A stretch of DNA of 64,000 bases from Halomonas citrativorans (GTDB taxonomy: Bacteria > Pseudomonadota > Gammaproteobacteria > Pseudomonadales > Halomonadaceae), in NCBI RefSeq assembly GCF_900163645.1, contig NZ_FUKM01000014.1, positions 1 through 64,000 on the forward strand. Reading direction: 5' to 3'. This document shows positions 59,244 through 64,000 of the stretch, one piece after another (positions within the stretch are counted from its first letter, which is position 1; every line of letters begins with the position of its first letter). The translations under genes and the position numbers were made by a program. The notes under the pieces were generated by a model. That model was not told the DNA's origin. It was given only the letters and a program-made list of their open reading frames with translations, and ran no database searches.

Positions 59244-59265
59244 GCCCGCCCGTATGGGCGGGCTT
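59244..59265 (+). terminator. Hairpin after rnb
   Basis: gcccgccc (59244-59251) pairs with gggcgggc (59256-59263) around gtat, followed by ttat only. A second GC-rich stem (gggggc/gccccc) lies near 59341-59360. Confidence 0.55.
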
Positions 59266-59419
59266 ATGACCTCGGCAACGTGACAGGCAATAGTCTGTTG
59301 CCGCTTGCTTCAATGGTCATCAAAATGACACATTATACAGGGGGGCGCCTGCGGCCCCCTGCATTTGCAATCTTAAGTCGCCCGCTCAACTATCAGTGGT
59401 TCGAGGAGGTATCGGCGTA

Positions 59420-60562
59420 GTGCATATTGCCGACATGACCATGTTTTATGCGCCCTCCAGTGGCGGCGTACGTACCTATCTTGATGCCAAGCGTCATCGT
59501 TTGAACGCCATGGCCAACACTCGCCATACCCTGCTGGTGCCTGGCGAGCGCCATGTATATCTGGCAAAAGATCACCGTGTTGATGTGCCCGCGACACCAC
59601 TGCCATTCAGCAATGGCTATCGCTTCCCATTAACAAGGCGTCCTTGGAGGCGAGCTCTTAATGAGGTGCGTCCGGACCTGATCGAAGCCGGTGATCCGTA
59701 TACCGTCGGCTGGGCGGCCATCGCAAGCGCCCGCGAGCTTGATATCCCGTTGATAGCCTTTTATCACTCCGACCTGCCCACCATGATCAGTAATCGGCTG
59801 GGGGGCTGGTCACGTTCGCTGATCAATGGCTACATCTCCAAGCTTTATGATCATTATGATCGCGTCCTCGCTCCGAGCCGTGTGATGGCAGAGCGACTCG
59901 AAGGGCTGGGTATTAAGGAGGTTCGCGTTCAACCGCTGGGCGTAGATCTCACGACCTTTCGCCCTGCACTTCGCGATGAGCAGGTCAGGGTCGAGCTGGG
60001 GCTTAATGATGACACACGCCTGCTGGTTTTTGCCGGGCGCGGCTCGCAAGAGAAAAACCTGCCTATCCTGCTGGAGACAATGCGCCGCCTGCAGGACGAC
60101 CCTTCTGCACAGCGCTATCATCTGCTGCTGGTCGGCTCCTCAATGCCGACGCAGGTTCCCGACAACGTAACGGTCATCAATCATTTTTGCCCAACCGCCG
60201 AGATTGCACGTTATTTCGCCAGTAGCGATGCGTTGTTACATGCGGGCACCCAAGAAACCTTCGGGCTGATTGTGCTGGAAGCCATGGCTTGTGGCATTCC
60301 GGTAGTGGCAGCCCGCGCCGGTGCGCTGACCGAAAACGTTCCCGAAGAGTGCGGAATGTTGTGTCGACCACTGGACAGTGAAGATATGGCACGCAGCATT
60401 CAAGCTCTTTTTGAAAACGACGCAAAAGCCATGGGCCGTCGTGCGCGCGCGCATGTAGAACGCCATCATGACTGGGATATCGTCGTGCAGGGTGTGATGC
60501 AGCACTATCGCGAACTTCTGGGCATTAGCCATACGACAGCGGTGAGCGCACAGCATGGCTAA
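59420..60562 (+). CDS. GT4 glycosyltransferase
   Basis: A 380-residue retaining GT-B enzyme of family 4. The N-terminal acceptor domain begins VHIADMTMFYAPSSGGV. The C-terminal nucleotide-sugar domain has the EX7E motif in ETFGLIVLEAMACGIPVVAA near residues 285-304, and a GAR/PLG region at VQPLGVDLTTF. The GTG at 59420 has aggagg 10 nt upstream, a slightly long spacing; a GTG at 59396 is possible. It overlaps the next gene by 8 bp. Cytosolic or membrane-edge, sugar and acceptor unknown; context suggests a glycolipid. Confidence 0.88.
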   Translation: MHIADMTMFYAPSSGGVRTYLDAKRHRLNAMANTRHTLLVPGERHVYLAKDHRVDVPATPLPFSNGYRFPLTRRPWRRALNEVRPDLIEAGDPYTVGWAAIASARELDIPLIAFYHSDLPTMISNRLGGWSRSLINGYISKLYDHYDRVLAPSRVMAERLEGLGIKEVRVQPLGVDLTTFRPALRDEQVRVELGLNDDTRLLVFAGRGSQEKNLPILLETMRRLQDDPSAQRYHLLLVGSSMPTQVPDNVTVINHFCPTAEIARYFASSDALLHAGTQETFGLIVLEAMACGIPVVAARAGALTENVPEECGMLCRPLDSEDMARSIQALFENDAKAMGRRARAHVERHHDWDIVVQGVMQHYRELLGISHTTAVSAQHG

Positions 60563-61385
60563 CAGGGAATTTGCACTGGTACTCCATGACATTGCCCCTA
60601 TCACCTGGCCGGACTATCGCGCCTTTGTCGAGGAGATCGACAGCATGGGGGAGATCCCCATGACCTGGCTTGTCGTGCCCGACTTTCACCATCGCAGCAA
60701 CACCTTTGAAGATACTGACCTGCTGCAGCTCCTGCATCAACGCCGGGAGCGCGGAGACGAACTGGCGTTACATGGTTTCTATCACTGCGATGATGCGCCC
60801 GCCCCCCGTACGCCGCGTGACTACTTCATGCGACGACTTTATACCTATGAAGGTGAGTTTTATCCGCTCAGCTACGCTGAGGCACTTGAGCGTTTGCAGC
60901 GTGGCGTCGAACTTTTTCGTGCTCAGGGCTGGCCGCTTGAGGGGTTCGTTGCGCCCGCCTGGCTTTTAGGCGAAGGCGCACGGCAGGCACTGAAAACCCA
61001 AGGGTTTACCTATACCAGCGACCCCGGCCAGCTGTACTTTCTGCCAGACTACACACCGATTAAAGCGCCCTCGCTGGTGTGGAGCGCACGCAGCCGCTGG
61101 CGGCGTGGTATGTCTTGGGTCGTTAATGAGCGAGCCAGGCGGCGTCATCGCCACGAACCTCTGATTCGCCTAGGGCTACACCCCGTGGATATGCGCCATG
61201 CTATTTCAAGGCGCTACTGGCTGACGACGATTCGTCGCCTGTTAGAAGAAGGCTATCGGCCCACCACCAAGATCAGTTGGTTACAGCGCCATTGCAGTCA
61301 GCACGATAAGACTGGCGCCTTATCACGTATGGACACCCGCCTTGAAAACGCTCGCCCAGAGCCAAACCCACCCTTGAATAATTAA
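60555..61385 (+). CDS. DUF2334 polysaccharide-deacetylase-like protein
   Basis: A 276-residue NodB-like protein. FALVLHDIAP near residues 6-15 supplies the metal-site Asp, and ELALHGFYH near 72-80 the His-x-x-x-His pair; GFVAPAWLLG matches the deacetylase RxPxW-like strand. No signal peptide or membrane segment is visible, so it appears cytosolic. It lies between a glycosyltransferase and a membrane flippase-like protein, overlapping the first and 4 bp before the second, so one transcript is likely. Confidence 0.8.
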   Translation: MANREFALVLHDIAPITWPDYRAFVEEIDSMGEIPMTWLVVPDFHHRSNTFEDTDLLQLLHQRRERGDELALHGFYHCDDAPAPRTPRDYFMRRLYTYEGEFYPLSYAEALERLQRGVELFRAQGWPLEGFVAPAWLLGEGARQALKTQGFTYTSDPGQLYFLPDYTPIKAPSLVWSARSRWRRGMSWVVNERARRRHRHEPLIRLGLHPVDMRHAISRRYWLTTIRRLLEEGYRPTTKISWLQRHCSQHDKTGALSRMDTRLENARPEPNPPLNN

Positions 61386-61389
61386 ACGC

Positions 61390-62400
61390 ATGAAAAGAAC
61401 ACTCTGGCTGCTGGCCGCAGGTCTCATCGCTGTTATGGCCATCCCCATACTATTGGGTGGCACTGACCTTATTCATCTACTTGCGGGGTTTCCACCAGGT
61501 CTGTTTGCGCTGATGCTGTGCATGATATTGGTCTGCTGGCTGCTTAACGGTGCCAAGCTGCGTGTTCTACTGGCGGGACGCGCCGGCAACATGGGGCTGA
61601 TGCGTGCTACCGGCACGGTGATGGCCACTGAATTCGCCATTTGCGCCACGCCTGGGGGGAGCGGTGGGCCATTGACACTGATCGCCCTTCTCACGCGACG
61701 TGGCGTTCGACCCGCGCAGACCACCGCCATTTTTGCTGTAGATCAGATCATTGACCTGCTATTTTTTCTCTGTTCGATGATCGCGATGATGATTTATGTC
61801 ATCACGCGCTCAATTGATGCTCGGCTAGGATGGATGTTGGTGGTACCCATGGCACTCTTATGCCTGGCACTGCTCGGCGTCGTTCTCATAGGCCGCTATC
61901 ATCGCCGCGTACTAATTGTGACCGGCCGTCTACTGTCTCGAATGCGTGTCAGTGCACGGCTCCAGCATGCCATGGTGCGCCGCATCCTTCTCTTCAAGCA
62001 GGCCTTTACCGAAACCCTTCAGCTGCCGCGCTCAGCGCTGGCTTTGGCCTTCGGATTCGGGATCGTGCACTGGATCGTGCGCTACAGCATTCTCTACGTC
62101 ACGCTGTACGGCCTTGGACAACATCTGGATTGGGCATGGACCTTCCTGGTGCAAATGCTTTCCATGGCGGCAGGCCAGCTGACCCTGCTGCCCGGCGGTG
62201 CCGGGGGCGCCGAACTCTCCTCGTCGGCCCTGCTGGCCCCTATGGTGGGCCAAAGCAGCGCGGCAGCCGCCATTTTGATCTGGCGTGCTGTCACCTACTA
62301 TTTTTATCTGATCGCCGGGGCACCGGTATTTATGCTGATGGCAGGACGCCCGCTGCTCAGAAAAATTCTTGAAGGGCGCAAGCGTGAGGTCGAGGGTTAA
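61390..62400 (+). CDS. Lysylphosphatidylglycerol-synthase-TM family protein (flippase-like)
   Basis: A 336-residue integral membrane protein with about eight hydrophobic segments from the N-terminus on. CATPGGSGGPLTLIALL near residues 87-103 and LLPGGAGGAELSS near 268-280 are the two Gly-rich motifs of the LPG_synthase_TM/UPF0104 family, whose MprF member flips lipids; no aminoacyl-transfer domain is fused. It is the last gene of the GT4 and DUF2334 run, 4 bp after the latter. It could flip the glycolipid made by the neighbours. Confidence 0.85.
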   Translation: MKRTLWLLAAGLIAVMAIPILLGGTDLIHLLAGFPPGLFALMLCMILVCWLLNGAKLRVLLAGRAGNMGLMRATGTVMATEFAICATPGGSGGPLTLIALLTRRGVRPAQTTAIFAVDQIIDLLFFLCSMIAMMIYVITRSIDARLGWMLVVPMALLCLALLGVVLIGRYHRRVLIVTGRLLSRMRVSARLQHAMVRRILLFKQAFTETLQLPRSALALAFGFGIVHWIVRYSILYVTLYGLGQHLDWAWTFLVQMLSMAAGQLTLLPGGAGGAELSSSALLAPMVGQSSAAAAILIWRAVTYYFYLIAGAPVFMLMAGRPLLRKILEGRKREVEG

Positions 62401-62431
62401 AGTGACGGCGGTGCAGTCAACATGCAGACAC

Positions 62432-62462
62432 AAAAAAGGGGTGCCATTTGGCACCCCTTTTT
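62432..62462. terminator. Bidirectional terminator between the flippase-like gene and sucD
   Basis: aaaaaaggggtgcc pairs with ggcacccctttttt around a 4-nt loop, with T runs on both strands. It ends both the GT4 operon and sucCD. Confidence 0.93.
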
Positions 62463-62477
62463 GATCCGCTTGCTAGC

Positions 62478-63350
62478 TTACCAGCCCGTCACTTCTTTCA
62501 GTGCGTCGCCGATTTCTGCCAGAGAACGAACGGTTTTAACACCGGCGTCTTCAAGAGCAGCAAACTTCTCGTCAGCCGTGCCTTTACCACCAGAAATGAT
62601 GGCGCCAGCGTGGCCCATACGCTTGCCAGGAGGTGCAGTAACACCGGCAATGTAAGAAACCACTGGCTTGGAAACGTGATCCTTGATGTAGGCGGCTGCT
62701 TCTTCCTCAGCCGTACCACCGATTTCACCGATCATAACGATCGCTTCGGTTTTCGGATCCTTCTCGAACATTTCCAGAATGTCGATGAAGTTGGAACCCG
62801 GAATCGGGTCGCCACCGATGCCTACACAGGTAGACTGACCGAAACCGTGGTCAGTGGTCTGCTTAACAGCTTCGTAAGTCAGCGTACCAGAGCGGGAAAC
62901 GATACCAACGCGGCCCGGCTGGTGGATATGACCCGGCATGATACCGATTTTGCACTCACCCGGAGTGATAACACCCGGACAGTTCGGGCCAATCAGGCGC
63001 ACGCCCAGCTCGTCGCATTTTACTTTTGCTTCGAGCATATCTAGCGTAGCGATGCCTTCGGTAATGCACACGATCAGCTTGATGCCAGCGTTAGCGGCTT
63101 CAAGGATTGAGTCTTTACAGAACGGAGCCGGTACGTAAATAACGCTGGCTTCCGCGCCTGTTTTCTCAACCGCTTCTTTAACGGTGTTGAAAACTGGCAG
63201 GCCTAAATGCTCTTGGCCGCCTTTGCCCGGCGTAACACCACCGACCATTTGCGTACCATAGGCAATCGCCTGCTCGGAGTGGAACGTGCCCTGGCCACCG
63301 GTGAAACCCTGGCAGATGACCTTGGTGTTCTTATCGATCAGGATACTCAT
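62478..63350 (-). CDS. sucD: Succinyl-CoA synthetase alpha subunit SucD
   Basis: A 290-residue subunit that binds CoA (N-terminal Rossmann part, [14 protein letters not shown] near 16-29) and carries the phosphorylated histidine in [12 protein letters not shown] near 245. The [11 protein letters not shown] motif is intact. The start codon overlaps the sucC stop by one base (TAATG), so translation is coupled. Ends at the shared terminator. Confidence 0.97.
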   Translation of the reverse strand: MSILIDKNTKVICQGFTGGQGTFHSEQAIAYGTQMVGGVTPGKGGQEHLGLPVFNTVKEAVEKTGAEASVIYVPAPFCKDSILEAANAGIKLIVCITEGIATLDMLEAKVKCDELGVRLIGPNCPGVITPGECKIGIMPGHIHQPGRVGIVSRSGTLTYEAVKQTTDHGFGQSTCVGIGGDPIPGSNFIDILEMFEKDPKTEAIVMIGEIGGTAEEEAAAYIKDHVSKPVVSYIAGVTAPPGKRMGHAGAIISGGKGTADEKFAALEDAGVKTVRSLAEIGDALKEVTGW

Positions 63351-64000
63351 TACTTGCCCTCCGCCGCTTTAACAACCTGCTGAGCCGCATCGGTCAGACT
63401 GGTAGCAGCGATGATGTTCAGACCGCTGGACGCCAGTTTCTCAGCACCCAACTCGGCATTGTTACCTTCCAGGCGAACCACGACCGGCACGTTGACACCC
63501 ACTTGCTCAACGGCACCGATAATGCCTTCAGCAATCATGTCGCAACGTACGATACCGCCGAAGATGTTAACCAGAACGGCTTTCACGTTGTCGTCAGACA
63601 GGATGATCTTGAACGCTTCTGCTACGCGCTCTTTGGTCGCGCCGCCGCCAACGTCCAGGAAGTTAGCCGGTTTGCCGCCACTCAGGTTAACGATGTCCAT
63701 GGTGCCCATGGCCAGGCCTGCGCCGTTTACCATGCAACCAATGTTACCGTCGAGTGCGACGTAGTTCAGTTCCCACTTCGCTGCATCGGCTTCACGCTGA
63801 TCTTCCTGGGAAGGATCACGCATGGCCTGCAGGTCCGGGTGACGGTACAACGCGTTGCTGTCGAGGCCAAGTTTGGCGTCGAGGCAGTGCAAGTTGCCTT
63901 CGTCAGTGATAACCAGCGGGTTGATCTCTAAGAGCGCCAGATCCTTGTCGTGGAACAACTTGGATAGGCCCAGGAAGATCTTGGTGAACTGCTTGACCTG
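63350..64000 (-). CDS. sucC: Succinyl-CoA synthetase beta subunit SucC, partial
   Basis: The C-terminal 216 codons of SucC; the N-terminal ATP-grasp part lies beyond the window. The frame is open to the last base. Visible motifs: LEINPLVI near the start, [15 protein letters not shown], and [11 protein letters not shown] near the active-site loop. Length missing is about 170 residues of the usual 388. It is upstream of sucD with a TAATG overlap. Confidence 0.95.
   Translation of the reverse strand, partial: QVKQFTKIFLGLSKLFHDKDLALLEINPLVITDEGNLHCLDAKLGLDSNALYRHPDLQAMRDPSQEDQREADAAKWELNYVALDGNIGCMVNGAGLAMGTMDIVNLSGGKPANFLDVGGGATKERVAEAFKIILSDDNVKAVLVNIFGGIVRCDMIAEGIIGAVEQVGVNVPVVVRLEGNNAELGAEKLASSGLNIIAATSLTDAAQQVVKAAEGK

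Overview
The window is a compact gammaproteobacterial chromosome segment, most likely from Halomonas or a close relative (Halomonadaceae). Reasons by eye: moderately high GC; a 1,607-residue NAD-glutamate dehydrogenase; monomeric NADP-isocitrate dehydrogenase; a 532-residue isocitrate lyase of the Pseudomonas type; and Gts-type glucose ABC genes beside a GltR/GltS-like two-component system. The genus is inferred from gene content, not from a search. Almost everything is core genome. I see no prophage, insertion sequence, CRISPR array, rRNA or plasmid-type gene.

Layout. 1-470: a leftward tRNA cluster (Glu-Gly, a broken tRNA-like piece, Glu-Gly) behind a near-consensus promoter. 0.6-10.4 kb: msrB, rbgA/ylqF, alaA, htpX, pdxB, a small WGR-like protein, a glutaredoxin-like protein, rlmKL, rmf, pyrD. 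10.5-18.2 kb (leftward): NAD-glutamate dehydrogenase, trmA, murI, a hemerythrin-like protein. 18.4-29 kb: rarA, lolA, ftsK, aat, bpt, infA, clpA, clpS. 29.1-37.2 kb: icd, then rluE-nudJ-mnmA-hflD-purB-roxA, an order closely related to that of E. coli. 37.3-46 kb: aceA, slyB, a small membrane protein, slyD, an MFS exporter, an NlpC/P60 lipoprotein, a large DUF1266-like protein and a GlsB/YeaQ-type membrane protein. 46-57 kb: a hexose-6-phosphate mutarotase, ycjX-ycjF, the gtsABCD glucose transporter with its response regulator and sensor kinase, and a HAD phosphatase. 57.3-64 kb: rnb, a three-gene envelope glycoconjugate operon (GT4 glycosyltransferase, DUF2334 deacetylase-like, LPG-synthase-TM flippase-like), then sucD and a partial sucC.

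Functional themes. Translation and its quality control dominate (tRNAs, RbgA, RlmKL, RMF, TrmA, IF-1, RluE, MnmA, RoxA, RNase II). The bacterial N-degron pathway (Aat, Bpt, ClpS, ClpA) lies within 5 kb. Central carbon metabolism is represented by Icd, AceA, SucCD, glutamate dehydrogenase and glucose uptake.

The best candidates for something little described are the GT4-DUF2334-flippase operon, the three-module DUF1266-like protein, the tRNA-Gly 3' fragment fused to foreign sequence, a 14-codon ORF overlapping the start of the WGR-like gene, and a recurring arrangement in which stop codons sit in or at the ends of 3' hairpins. I found no clear new defence or mobile system.
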